Below, one piece after another: positions 18,564 to 27,058 of a stretch of 64,000 bases of DNA. The stretch lies in contig NZ_BTPU01000027.1 in NCBI RefSeq assembly GCF_036985595.1, positions 1 through 64,000 of the forward strand, written 5' to 3'. The translations under genes and the position numbers were made by a program. Below the pieces are notes generated by a model. That model was not told the origin of the DNA, did no database searches, and saw nothing but the letters and a program-made list of their open reading frames with translations. This stretch comes from Vallitalea maricola (GTDB lineage: Bacteria; Bacillota; Clostridia; Lachnospirales; Vallitaleaceae). Positions within the stretch are counted from its first letter, which is position 1. Each line of letters opens with the position of its first letter.

Positions 18564-18571
18564 TAAAACAA

Positions 18572-18616
18572 AAAACTATCTCTATTTATATTGAACCTTT
18601 ATAAGACGATAGTTTT
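18572..18616 (-). terminator. Riboswitch expression-platform terminator
   Basis: On the minus strand AAAACTATC (from 18616) pairs with GATAGTTTT (to 18572) and is followed by a T-rich tail. It begins directly after the preQ1 aptamer and is probably the hairpin switched by ligand binding. Confidence 0.65.
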
Positions 18617-18619
18617 AAT

Positions 18620-18662
18620 AAGTCCTAGTTTTTTTTATAGACAGGATGGTTACGAACTGTCT
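18620..18662 (-). promoter_or_regulatory. preQ1-I riboswitch
   Basis: On the minus strand the P1 stem AGACAG (18662-18657) pairs with CTGTCT (18644-18639). The loop TTCGTAACCATC matches the class I pattern of the Bacillus queC leader. The A-rich strand ATAAAAAAAACTAGGA follows and provides the pseudoknot. Two terminator hairpins lie downstream. It controls the HgdB-like, activase, queD, queE, folE and queC genes, switching them off when preQ1 is abundant. Confidence 0.85.
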
Positions 18663-18764
18663 TATGAAATTGCTTCAAGTATATCACACCTATTTACGAT
18701 ATACAATAGTAAAACTCTGTTATAAGCACAAAAATATCAAAGATTCCGATAAATTCACAAAAAG

Positions 18765-19490
18765 TTACTTTATATTCTTATCTTTACTGAATATTTTCTT
18801 AGTACTCTTACCAAATACAAAAATTATTGCAACAGGCCATAGAACAGTAGTGATTATATGACTTATAATAGCTTGAATAATAACTAACCTCTTAGTTATC
18901 TCCGAATACTCCGACGGTCTTATATCACCAAACCCAATAGTAAAAAAAGTAGTCGTACTAAAATAAAGAGCATCAAGATGACTAAATATCTCATCCTTAC
19001 CAATTATACCCTCATTAAATATATTACTCAAATGGGTATATAAAAGCGCAAAGGAATCAATAACCGAAAAAAGCAAAGACAAATACAAAAAGAAAATACA
19101 CAATATCTTCAAAAAAGGTCTATTAAAAAACGAAGTAATATAAAAATTACAATTCTTATCACTATTATTAATATGATAAGCAAGTATCAAAAAATCAAAA
19201 ATAGACGTCAAAAAAATCGCACACAATATAAAAATAAGAGTAAAAGTTTCATTTTTATTAAGCAAAATATGATTATTCTGTATAAGCATAAAAGGCAGAT
19301 ATATAAGCAGTACAATATTAACAAAACACCCTATATAAAAACACTTAGTACTTATAAAAAGCATAAAAAGCGATAAAAAAATTATAATAACCGCCTTACT
19401 ATCAAGACTCTCCAAAACCACAAACATAAATAACAAGAAAAAAGCAACAATCATAAAAACAACACTGCTTCTTGTAAAATTCAACTTCAT
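18765..19490 (-). CDS. Two-pore-helix potassium channel protein
   Basis: This membrane protein of 241 residues ends in an ion-channel domain (Ion_trans_2). The selectivity filter is TTFFTIGFGDIRPSE, a TxGFG form typical of potassium channels. Four or five hydrophobic segments precede the pore, as in voltage-sensor-like N-terminal regions, but there is no Arg-rich S4 helix. I start at 19490, with AGGAAAGG upstream. The gene is T- and G-rich on its coding strand, so the plus strand is notably poor in G here. It is a single-gene unit divergent from the preQ1 riboswitch operon only in distance, not in direction. Confidence 0.82.
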   Translation of the reverse strand: MKLNFTRSSVVFMIVAFFLLFMFVVLESLDSKAVIIIFLSLFMLFISTKCFYIGCFVNIVLLIYLPFMLIQNNHILLNKNETFTLIFILCAIFLTSIFDFLILAYHINNSDKNCNFYITSFFNRPFLKILCIFFLYLSLLFSVIDSFALLYTHLSNIFNEGIIGKDEIFSHLDALYFSTTTFFTIGFGDIRPSEYSEITKRLVIIQAIISHIITTVLWPVAIIFVFGKSTKKIFSKDKNIK

Positions 19491-19663
19491 AAAAACTACC
19501 TTTCCTACCATCAAATAAAATTATGTATCATCAGATATGAGGCTGTCATTAATTAAACACCCCCATTAAAAATATTTTTATCACAAAACCTCATGAGACA
19601 TATATGAACATAATTGTAAACATATATGAAAACATATAACATATGATGTCTACACCGAGTGTA

Positions 19664-19827
19664 AATAGTATAGGGGAATATGGAGCAGTGAGCCACGGAC
19701 GGCGAATTCAGCTGTTAATCTGACAGCCCTACTGGACTGTCAGTAAATAATATTGGACTCGATGTCCATTATTATTTATAAGAACACGGACGTTTAATCA
19801 GCTGACGGAATATTCCCCTATACTATT
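19664..19827. ncRNA. Structured intergenic element with a multi-arm fold
   Basis: This 164-base element has no reading frame. A perfect 18-bp outer stem (19664-19681 with 19810-19827) encloses a second stem TCAGCTGTTAA / TTAATCAGCTGA (about 19707-19717 with 19795-19806), with one bulge. Inside are two hairpins: TGACAG/CTGTCA (19720-19742) and TAAATAATA-GGAC/GTCC-TATTATTTA (19744-19778). CACGGACG occurs twice (about 19694 and 19785). It matches no riboswitch I can recall. It could be a small RNA or a non-mobile remnant of a palindromic element. The strand is not determined. Confidence 0.65.
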
Positions 19828-19858
19828 GGAACGACTGTCAACCACTCACTTATATATG

Positions 19859-20038
19859 TTACTCAGTATGATTTATTTGATCATATAAATCTAATTTACA
19901 ATGACTATTTTCCCAATTAGTACAATTAAGACAAGATGTGCTTTCTACAGTTGAATTTGATAATGATTGTACATTCTGTCTTGGATTATAAGAGCTGCAT
20001 TGTTTAGCAGTTTCACAAAAATTCATCATACTATCCAT
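19859..20038 (-). CDS. Small cysteine-rich protein, unknown function
   Basis: This 59-residue protein has five cysteines, three of them in a C-terminal C-x2-C-x7-C arrangement (SCLNCTNWENSHCKLD) that could bind a metal. I start at 20038, where AAAGGAG is well placed. It follows another small gene (20102-20278) in the same direction, so the two probably form one unit. I do not recognise the family. The acidic Asp-Tyr-Asp end and lack of a signal peptide point to a cytoplasmic protein. Confidence 0.6.
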   Translation of the reverse strand: MDSMMNFCETAKQCSSYNPRQNVQSLSNSTVESTSCLNCTNWENSHCKLDLYDQINHTE

Positions 20039-20101
20039 AATAATTTCTCCTTTCAATATAAATGCTGAATTAACCATTAATAGGTACTCTTTTCCAACAT
20101 T

Positions 20102-20278
20102 TTACCTGCCTACTTTTCTTTTTTTTGAATATGATTTAGTTGAATCCAGACTTTCAATAAAATCATTTGTGTAACCAAAAGGACTATAAACGTTAAAGAT
20201 ATATTCACTAACTGGCAGATGTATTATAGACGATTTTGGATATCTACATACTTGTCTAGTGTTAGAAAAACTTATCAT
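20102..20278 (-). CDS. Small basic protein, unknown function
   Basis: This short frame encodes 58 residues beginning MISFSNTRQVCRYP and ending with the basic tail KKRKVGR. The strong ribosome site GGAGGG sits five bases before the ATG, which supports translation. It lies just ahead of the Cys-rich small gene on the same strand. I do not recognise it. The single Cys and Tyr/Ser-rich composition give no functional clue. Confidence 0.5.
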   Translation of the reverse strand: MISFSNTRQVCRYPKSSIIHLPVSEYIFNVYSPFGYTNDFIESLDSTKSYSKKRKVGR

Positions 20279-20476
20279 AATATCCCTCCAGATACTAAAA
20301 AATTATATAAATTTATTAGCAGAACTAATATAATCTATTATGTGTAATTTTTGATAAATTATACTTGGTGATACCTTGAATAAAAATTTATTATATGCTA
20401 AACTAACACGTAATACGATAAATTAAATGTTTTTAAAAACATAAAAAAAATTATAGATAAAGGAAGGGTGACATGT

Positions 20477-21490
20477 ATGAGTGCACAGGCTGAAAAGAAA
20501 AAAGTTATTTTTAGTGGTATTCAACCTACTGGTGTTATAACATTAGGTAATTATTTAGGAGCCATTAAGAATTGGACGAGATTACAAGATGATTATAACT
20601 GCCTATTTTGTGTTGTTGATATGCATTCAATTACAGTTAGACAAGATCCCGCTCTACTAAGAAAGCGAGCAAGAGATTTATTAACAATATATATAGCAGC
20701 AGGACTTGATCCTGAAAAGAATATTATGTATTATCAATCACATGTTTCTGGACATGCTGAACTTTCATGGATTCTTAGCTGTTTTACATATATGGGTGAG
20801 TTGAACAGAATGACACAGTTCAAAGAAAAATCAGCAAAACATGGTAATAACATCAATGCAGGTCTTTTTACTTATCCAGTATTAATGGCAGCAGACATTT
20901 TATTATTCCAATCGGATCTAGTTCCTGTTGGACATGACCAAAAACAACATCTTGAAATTACTAGAGAAATTGCAAGTAGATTCAATAACATCTATGGAGA
21001 TGTATTCACTGTTCCAGAACCTTATATTGGTAAAGTCGGTGCTAAGATAATGAGTTTACAAGAACCAACTAAGAAAATGTCCAAATCAGACGAAAATCCA
21101 AATGGTTATATTTCTCTATTAGACGATTTGAATGTTGTCAAAAACAAAATCAAAAGAGCAGTAACAGACTCCGATAGAGAAGTTACTTATTCAGAAGATA
21201 AGCCTGGAGTAAAGAATCTTATTGATATATATTCAAGTATTACAGGCGATTCCATTGAATCTTGTATGAATGAATTCCAAGGTAAAGGCTATGGTGATTT
21301 GAAACGAATAGTTGGAGAAGCTGTTGTAGAAGAACTTAGACCTATTCAAGAAAGATTCAAGGATCTACAAAAGAACAAAGATTACCTAGACAGTATAATC
21401 AAAAAAAATGGAGAAACAGCTAATTACTTGGCAACAAAAACTCTTAGAAAAGTTCAAAAGAAAGTTGGTTTTCCAGTAAGAATCAGATAA
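20477..21490 (+). CDS. trpS: Tryptophanyl-tRNA synthetase
   Basis: This class I synthetase charges tRNA-Trp. The HIGH-like motif is in PTGVITLGNYLGAIKNW, and the KMSKS loop is KKMSKSDENPNG. The tryptophan pocket region DMHSITVRQDP is present. I start at 20477, eight bases after AGGAAGGG, giving 337 residues, the normal bacterial size. No T-box leader is visible in the ~200 bases upstream. A terminator follows, so it is a single-gene unit. Confidence 0.96.
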   Translation: MSAQAEKKKVIFSGIQPTGVITLGNYLGAIKNWTRLQDDYNCLFCVVDMHSITVRQDPALLRKRARDLLTIYIAAGLDPEKNIMYYQSHVSGHAELSWILSCFTYMGELNRMTQFKEKSAKHGNNINAGLFTYPVLMAADILLFQSDLVPVGHDQKQHLEITREIASRFNNIYGDVFTVPEPYIGKVGAKIMSLQEPTKKMSKSDENPNGYISLLDDLNVVKNKIKRAVTDSDREVTYSEDKPGVKNLIDIYSSITGDSIESCMNEFQGKGYGDLKRIVGEAVVEELRPIQERFKDLQKNKDYLDSIIKKNGETANYLATKTLRKVQKKVGFPVRIR

Positions 21491-21499
21491 ATTATTTAT

Positions 21500-21522
21500 G
21501 GGTCTGTCCCTTAGACAGGCTC
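21500..21522 (+). terminator. Intrinsic terminator of trpS
   Basis: GGGTCTGTC (21500-21508) pairs with GACAGGCTC (21514-21522), with two wobble pairs, followed by TTTTATTTT. Confidence 0.85.
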
Positions 21523-21687
21523 TTTTATTTTGTAAGAAAATTTTATTATTCCTCTTTTCTATTTATCTTAAATTAGAACACATTTTTTTTAATAACATAT
21601 AATGTATTAATAGTTCATAAAAAATATTTAGGATAATTAGTTGCTAACATGCATGTTTAATTGTTCTAATAAGGAGGAATAATACTT

Positions 21688-22002
21688 TTGAAATGTAAGG
21701 AATCCTATATAGGTACTAAAAAAGAGTGTATCCAATTTCTTAATGCCAATCTACCAAAACTTTTTAGAGGAGAACTTCAGTTAGAAGGACAGGATGTTTT
21801 TATTCCAAGTAGAGAAGAATTAGAATTCAAAATGAAATTTGAATATGACGAAGATTATGAGTACGGATGTGTTGGAATCAAGATCTCTTGGGGTGAAGAG
21901 CCAGATATTCCAGACGAAGAAGATGAAGAGGAAGATGACGACGACGACGATGACGACGAGGAATTCATACCAAACAAGAACACTAAACACTATTATCTCT
22001 AA
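21688..22002 (+). CDS. Small acidic protein with amphi-Trp-like domain
   Basis: This protein of 104 residues starts at TTG with AAGGAGG well placed upstream. Residues ~25-70 (FRGELQLEGQDVFIPSREEL, then GIKISW) resemble the small amphi-Trp domain, although I hold this loosely. The following tail is nearly all Asp and Glu (about residues 72-93), giving a highly charged region that could bind metals or basic proteins. A terminator follows, and spore-coat genes lie downstream in the same direction. Its role is unknown. Confidence 0.65.
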   Translation: MKCKESYIGTKKECIQFLNANLPKLFRGELQLEGQDVFIPSREELEFKMKFEYDEDYEYGCVGIKISWGEEPDIPDEEDEEEDDDDDDDDEEFIPNKNTKHYYL

Positions 22003-22016
22003 GATGAAAAATAGCT

Positions 22017-22041
22017 AAAACCCTCAAAAACTGAGGGTTTT
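22017..22041 (+). terminator. Intrinsic terminator before the spore-coat genes
   Basis: AAAACCCTCA (22017-22026) pairs with TGAGGGTTTT (22032-22041), followed by GTTTTT. Confidence 0.88.
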
Positions 22042-22073
22042 GTTTTTAAAAATGATTAAAAAGGAGAGAAAAC

Positions 22074-23099
22074 ATGCCATCTGAAGATTTATCCAAAGTC
22101 TTAGATAACTATAATATAGAGGTACTAAACATAAAAAATGAAAATTACAAAGTAAAAAAAGGTGTTTGGTGGATTCAAACCCCAACAGGATACAAGATAC
22201 TTAAAAAGAATTCCATACCAAAAGAAAGATTGAATTTTATTATTGCTGCCATAGAATATCTATGCAGTAGAGGAATCAATATGCCAAAAATCATTGAATC
22301 AAAAAAAGGCGAAAAATTTATTGAAGCAGATGGTGCCAATTATCTATTGAATGAAGCAATTCCAGGCAAAGCACCTAGTTCTAAGACAACTGAAGGACTA
22401 GAAAAAGTAATAAAAGAATTAGCTAAATTCCATGCTGCATCTATGGGATTTCAACCACCTTGTGATTGTAAACCCAATGTTCTTCTAGGAACTTGGTATG
22501 ATAAATCCAGTAAGAAAATGAATAAACTGAATGAGTATTATGAACAAGAAAAAAACAAAAGTACACATAGCGAATTCGGGAATATGATACTAAAAGAATT
22601 TCCTAACTTCCATAAGAAAATGGAAACTGCCTTAAATAAAGATAATATGTCATTATATAACAGATGGGTAGCTGAAATACAAAAAACAACATGCTTGGTT
22701 CATCAAGATTTCATTGATGGAAATTTAATAATGACAGATAAAGGAAAGATTTATGTTCTAGATCCAGATTCATTAGCTATTGAAGTACCAACAAAAGATA
22801 TTAGAAAATTCCTCAATAAAATCATGAAAAAACGTGGCAGCTGGGACTTGAAACTTACTATAGATATTTTGAAATGGTACCAAGAAGTTAATCACTTAGA
22901 GCATTGGCAATGGCAGGTTCTAAAATCCACAGTAATGTATCCACATCTATTTGCAGGTATAATGAGTAAATATTATCAAAAAAGAGAAGCATCATGGTCA
23001 GAAAGTAAATATGTAAGTAAGCTAAAGAATATCATCGACATAGAAAATTCAAAAGAATATATTATAGATAATTTTGAACAAATAATCGCTTCACTATAA
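22074..23099 (+). CDS. cotS: CotS family spore coat protein (kinase-like)
   Basis: CotS-type proteins have an aminoglycoside-phosphotransferase-like kinase fold and are built into the spore coat. The Brenner-type catalytic loop HQDFIDGNL and the metal-binding VLDPDS are present. The length is 341 residues. It starts the three-gene set CotS-CotS-CotSA, like the cotS-cotSA locus of Bacillus subtilis. The substrate is unknown, but kinase-like coat proteins may modify coat polysaccharide or protein. It should be expressed in the mother cell. A sigma-K promoter is not obvious. Confidence 0.85.
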   Translation: MPSEDLSKVLDNYNIEVLNIKNENYKVKKGVWWIQTPTGYKILKKNSIPKERLNFIIAAIEYLCSRGINMPKIIESKKGEKFIEADGANYLLNEAIPGKAPSSKTTEGLEKVIKELAKFHAASMGFQPPCDCKPNVLLGTWYDKSSKKMNKLNEYYEQEKNKSTHSEFGNMILKEFPNFHKKMETALNKDNMSLYNRWVAEIQKTTCLVHQDFIDGNLIMTDKGKIYVLDPDSLAIEVPTKDIRKFLNKIMKKRGSWDLKLTIDILKWYQEVNHLEHWQWQVLKSTVMYPHLFAGIMSKYYQKREASWSESKYVSKLKNIIDIENSKEYIIDNFEQIIASL

Positions 23100-23124
23100 T
23101 ATGCGAAAGGGTTGGTGTTGAAAA

Positions 23125-24138
23125 TTGAAAACAAATAACACTACTATTGAACTTAAGGATATATTTTCTAATGTACTAAATCAATATAATATTAGACCAG
23201 ATGACATATCAATCATTCAGAATGAAGGATTAAAAACCCTATGGAAATTTACTAATAAAAACCAAAAAATGTGTCTAAAAAGATTCCGTCATACCAAGGA
23301 GAAAATTACGTTCTCCGTTAATGCTCAAAGGCATATATATGAGAAAGGTGGAAAAGTACCAAACGTTTATCCAAATAGTCAAGGTGAATATATTACTGAG
23401 TACATGGGACAACTATTTGTACTATATGAATGGATAGAAGGAAGAGACCTTAATTTCACAAGAACTAACGATTTTAATGATGGAATAGAAGGATTAGGAG
23501 CTTTTCACTCAATATCAAAAGGATATATAGCTCCTGAAGGTGCAAAAATATCCTCTAAACTAGGTAGATGGACAGAACAGTACAATTCCATGAAAAAAAG
23601 AATGTTGAAATGGAAAGATATAGCTTTGACCAATAGAATTAATGGAGCGTATAAAGTCTATCTTGAATGTATAGATGACATAATTAACTTATGCGATAAA
23701 GCCATTATGGCATTAGAACAATCCTCTTATGAAAAAATAACTACCATTGATTTGCATGAGTCCTCATTATGTCATCAAGACTATGGCTCAGGAAATGCTA
23801 TCTTATCAGAAAAAGGCATATTTGTCATTGACCTGGATGGTGTAACATACGATTTGCCTGCTAGAGATTTGAGAAAAATAATTGGCAAACGAGCTGAAAA
23901 AAGAGGCAGATGGGATATAGACGATATTAATCTAATACTTAACCATTATGAAAAAACCAATAAATTGACTATAGAAGAAAAAGAAGCTCTAAAAATAGAC
24001 TTAATGTTTCCCCACTGGTTTTTTGGAACAATAAAAAATATATTCTCAAAAAATAAACAGGTCAATCCAGGAAAAATAGCTAAAATAGCAAAATTGGAAA
24101 AAGAAAAGTTAGCAGTTTTAAATCAATGGAAGATTTAA
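23125..24138 (+). CDS. CotS family spore coat protein (kinase-like), second copy
   Basis: This second CotS-like protein (337 residues) lies 25 bases downstream of the first. Translation starts at TTG. The catalytic loop is HQDYGSGNA and the metal-binding Asp is in FVIDLDGVTYD. The shared LRKIIGKRAEKRGRWD segment matches LRKFLNKIMKKRGSWD of its neighbour, so they are paralogues that arose by duplication. The tandem pair suggests related but distinct coat substrates. Confidence 0.84.
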   Translation: MKTNNTTIELKDIFSNVLNQYNIRPDDISIIQNEGLKTLWKFTNKNQKMCLKRFRHTKEKITFSVNAQRHIYEKGGKVPNVYPNSQGEYITEYMGQLFVLYEWIEGRDLNFTRTNDFNDGIEGLGAFHSISKGYIAPEGAKISSKLGRWTEQYNSMKKRMLKWKDIALTNRINGAYKVYLECIDDIINLCDKAIMALEQSSYEKITTIDLHESSLCHQDYGSGNAILSEKGIFVIDLDGVTYDLPARDLRKIIGKRAEKRGRWDIDDINLILNHYEKTNKLTIEEKEALKIDLMFPHWFFGTIKNIFSKNKQVNPGKIAKIAKLEKEKLAVLNQWKI

Positions 24139-24168
24139 GCAGAATTAGTCCATAAGGAGGATTATTTA

Positions 24169-25338
24169 ATGAATATTGCATTTATATGTACAGAGAAACT
24201 TCCTGTTCCTCCAGTATTAGGAGGAGCTATACAGATATATATAGATAATATACTACCCATAATATCAATAGAACACCATATAACTGTTTTTACAGTATTA
24301 AAAGGCGGCTTACCAGAACATGAAAAAGTGGGAAATGTAACTTTTATCCGTGTAAAGGGAAGAACAAAGTCCGAGTATATAAAAGAAGTTGAAAATAAGA
24401 TAAGTTCTATTCATGATAAATTAGATTTGATACATGTATTCAATAGACCACGCTGGGTAAGGCAATTAAGCGGAGTAGCACCTAATACTTATTTTAGTTT
24501 AAGTCTCCATAATGAAATGATGTTACCTAAAAAAATTAACCCACCCCAAGCAAAAGAGTGCATAGATAAAGTAGAATTCATAACAACAGTAAGTAAATTC
24601 ATAGGAAACGAAGTTATTAATATGTACCCATCTGCAAAAGGAAAAGTATTCCCAGTCTATTCAGCAGCCGACATTAATATCTATCACCCTGTAGGCTCTA
24701 AAAAAGCAACAGAAAACAAAAAAGAACTCTTAAAAAAATACAATATAGAAGACCACAAAGTAGTAATATGCGTTAGCAGACTAAGCCCAAAAAAAGGTCA
24801 ACAAATCGTAATGGAAGCCATGAAAATTGTAATGGAGTCTCATACAAAAACTGCATTAGTCCTAGTTGGAAGTAAATGGTATGGAAGCGACGAAATAGAT
24901 GAATTCACTTCAATGCTACACGGAAAAGCAAACGAATTAAAAGGACCAGTCATATTCACCGGATTCCTAACACCTGACGAAGTACCAAAATTATACAACA
25001 TAGCAGACATTTTCGTATGCGCATCCCAATGGAGAGAACCTCTAGCCAGAATTCACTACGAAGGTATGGCAGCAGGCTTACCAATAATAACAACCAATCG
25101 TGGCGGTAACTCCGAACTATTCGAACAAAATGTCAACGGCATAGTACTAGACGATTACGACAATCCAATCGCCATGGCCGAAAAAATAAACTACCTACTA
25201 GACCACGAAGACCAAGCAAAAGCAATGGGCAAAAAAGCACGCAAAGACGCCGAAGAAAACTATACCTTCCAAAGAGTAGCAGGACAATTACTATCCCTCT
25301 TCAACAAAGTAAAAAAACACCACAATATCAAACGGTAA
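24169..25338 (+). CDS. cotSA: CotSA-like glycosyltransferase family 4
   Basis: This GT4 glycosyltransferase of 389 residues has the N-terminal Gly-rich sugar-nucleotide loop PPVLGGAIQIY and the C-terminal nucleotide-binding EPLARIHYEGMAAGLPII segment with the E-x7-E motif. In B. subtilis CotSA is a coat-associated GT4 beside CotS. Its place directly after two cotS genes supports a role in coat or spore-surface glycosylation. The last third of the gene is unusually rich in A and C on the plus strand and poor in G. Confidence 0.85.
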   Translation: MNIAFICTEKLPVPPVLGGAIQIYIDNILPIISIEHHITVFTVLKGGLPEHEKVGNVTFIRVKGRTKSEYIKEVENKISSIHDKLDLIHVFNRPRWVRQLSGVAPNTYFSLSLHNEMMLPKKINPPQAKECIDKVEFITTVSKFIGNEVINMYPSAKGKVFPVYSAADINIYHPVGSKKATENKKELLKKYNIEDHKVVICVSRLSPKKGQQIVMEAMKIVMESHTKTALVLVGSKWYGSDEIDEFTSMLHGKANELKGPVIFTGFLTPDEVPKLYNIADIFVCASQWREPLARIHYEGMAAGLPIITTNRGGNSELFEQNVNGIVLDDYDNPIAMAEKINYLLDHEDQAKAMGKKARKDAEENYTFQRVAGQLLSLFNKVKKHHNIKR

Positions 25339-25578
25339 AATAAATATTTAAATAATTATAAGTAAATCAGAAATGTTGAATTAATCTCTTATATAACTAA
25401 GATTTAATTCAACATTACTATATATACTAAATTTAAATATCTACACCCATCCCAATAAGTTCAATATACTGTACTAAATAATTTATGACCCTCTAGCAAT
25501 TCTCTATTAATAATAAGATAAAACCCTTTCCCCAATAAACCCTAAAATACATATACTTAACACGGTGTATATCTAACA
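25339..25578. other. Intergenic region with hairpin, G-poor
   Basis: AATGTTGAATTAA (25372-25384) pairs with TTAATTCAACATT (25404-25416) and is the likely terminator of the spore-coat operon. The next 160 bases hold no gene and are almost free of G on the plus strand. The structured repeat copy 2 begins at 25579. Confidence 0.6.
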
Positions 25579-25723
25579 TAAGAGTGGTAGTACATACCAG
25601 AACCATATACAGTGATAAGAACGCCTTTTACGGCTTGTTGCCACCCATTCAATCAGATAAAAAGCAACAAACGTAACCAAAGTGATTATCACTGTATATG
25701 GTTCAAACATACAACCGTTGTCT
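25579..25723. repeat. Structured intergenic repeat, copy 2
   Basis: This second 145-base copy of the element at 6998-7142 aligns without a gap. Its outer stem is 18 bp (25601-25618 with 25686-25703). Compared with copy 1, two outer pairs change from T-A to C-G. In the inner stem TTACA/TGTAA becomes TTACG/CGTAA, and TGTTGT/ACAACA becomes TGTTGC/GCAACA. These paired changes support a conserved fold. It lies between convergent genes, as does copy 1. Confidence 0.7.
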
Positions 25724-25744
25724 ACTTAAAAACACAACAGTAAA

Positions 25745-27058
25745 TTATTTTTTATTACCAAAACTTCCATTCCCAATAGAATAATAATAACTAAACCCAC
25801 TTTTCCTAGCTTCTCCAATATCAATCATATTCCTACCATCAATAAGCATCGGCTTCTTCATTTTTTTAGCAATACTCTCCAAATCCATCTTAAAGAATTC
25901 ATCAAGTTCAGTACATATAATAGTACAATACGAATCTCTCACAGTATCCTCAATACTATCACAATACGTTATATTTGGAAACAGACTCTTAATCTCTTCA
26001 GAAACCATAGGATCATAACATCTTATACTAGCACCCATTTGCAATAATTCGTCAATAATAAATAAAGATGGTGCATCCCTAATATCATCTGTTCCAGGCT
26101 TGAAAGTAAGACCCAAAAGAGAAATGGTCTTACCCTCAATCTTATTATAATGATCCAATAATATTTCTACTGGCTTGAGTCTCTGATTCTCATTAACCTT
26201 GATTGTACTTCTTACTATATTAAACTCACAACCATATTTTTCACCTATATTAACTAGAGCTTTTGTATCCTTAGGAAAACATGAACCTCCATATCCAATA
26301 CCAGCTCTTAAAAACTCTGGAGAAATTCTACTATCAAGACCTAATCCATAAGACAAAGTATCGATGTTAGCATTAACCTTACTGCATAGATTAGCCATCT
26401 CATTAATAAAAGAAATTTTTGTAGCCAATAACGCATTAGAAGCATACTTTATTAATTCTGCTGTAGGTGGATTAGTATTAATTATTTTTGTTTTGAATGG
26501 ACGATATAACTCATCCATGACTTTCTGAGCTTTCTTAGATTTGCACCCTATTACCATTCTATCTCCATGAAGAAAATCATTTAGTGCTCTGCCCTCTCTT
26601 AAGAATTCAGGATTAGATACTACATCAAAATCTTTTATATCTACACCATTCTTAAGAACTATATTCTCCACAATCTCATGAGTACCTACAGGTACAGTAC
26701 TCTTGATTATGATAACCTTGTATTTATTAATTCCCTTAGATATCTCAATAGATGCATCAACAACTTGTGAAATGTCAACACTCCAATCAGGTTTTGTTGG
26801 TGTCCCAACTGCAATCATAATCACATCTGACAGATTTATAGCTTTATTAATATTATTAGTAAAAAGGATATATTTTTTCTTCAAACATTTGTTTAATAGA
26901 GGTTCAAGGCCTTCTTCGTATATTGTTGGAATACCTTTATTCAACTGTTTAACTTTTTTGATATCCTTATCAACACATATAACATCATTTTTATATTTAG
27001 CAAAAGATAATGCGGCTACGAGTCCTACATATCCTGCTCCAACAACACATATCTTCAA
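25745..27058 (-). CDS. ugd: UDP-glucose 6-dehydrogenase
   Basis: This NAD-dependent enzyme oxidises UDP-glucose to UDP-glucuronate for capsule or wall polymers. The N-terminal Rossmann loop is GAGYVGLVAAL (residues 7-17). The catalytic Cys is in GIGYGGSCFPKDTK, and the C-terminal UDP-binding segment is LGLTFKPGTDDIRDAPS. The length of 437 residues is typical of TuaD/Ugd. No glycosyltransferase operon surrounds it apart from the CotSA-like gene, which is convergent. Confidence 0.95.
   Translation of the reverse strand: MKICVVGAGYVGLVAALSFAKYKNDVICVDKDIKKVKQLNKGIPTIYEEGLEPLLNKCLKKKYILFTNNINKAINLSDVIMIAVGTPTKPDWSVDISQVVDASIEISKGINKYKVIIIKSTVPVGTHEIVENIVLKNGVDIKDFDVVSNPEFLREGRALNDFLHGDRMVIGCKSKKAQKVMDELYRPFKTKIINTNPPTAELIKYASNALLATKISFINEMANLCSKVNANIDTLSYGLGLDSRISPEFLRAGIGYGGSCFPKDTKALVNIGEKYGCEFNIVRSTIKVNENQRLKPVEILLDHYNKIEGKTISLLGLTFKPGTDDIRDAPSLFIIDELLQMGASIRCYDPMVSEEIKSLFPNITYCDSIEDTVRDSYCTIICTELDEFFKMDLESIAKKMKKPMLIDGRNMIDIGEARKSGFSYYYSIGNGSFGNKK

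Noticed and set aside
20279..20476. A T-box leader for trpS.
   Set aside because: No specifier stem, T-box sequence or terminator is visible in the upstream gap.
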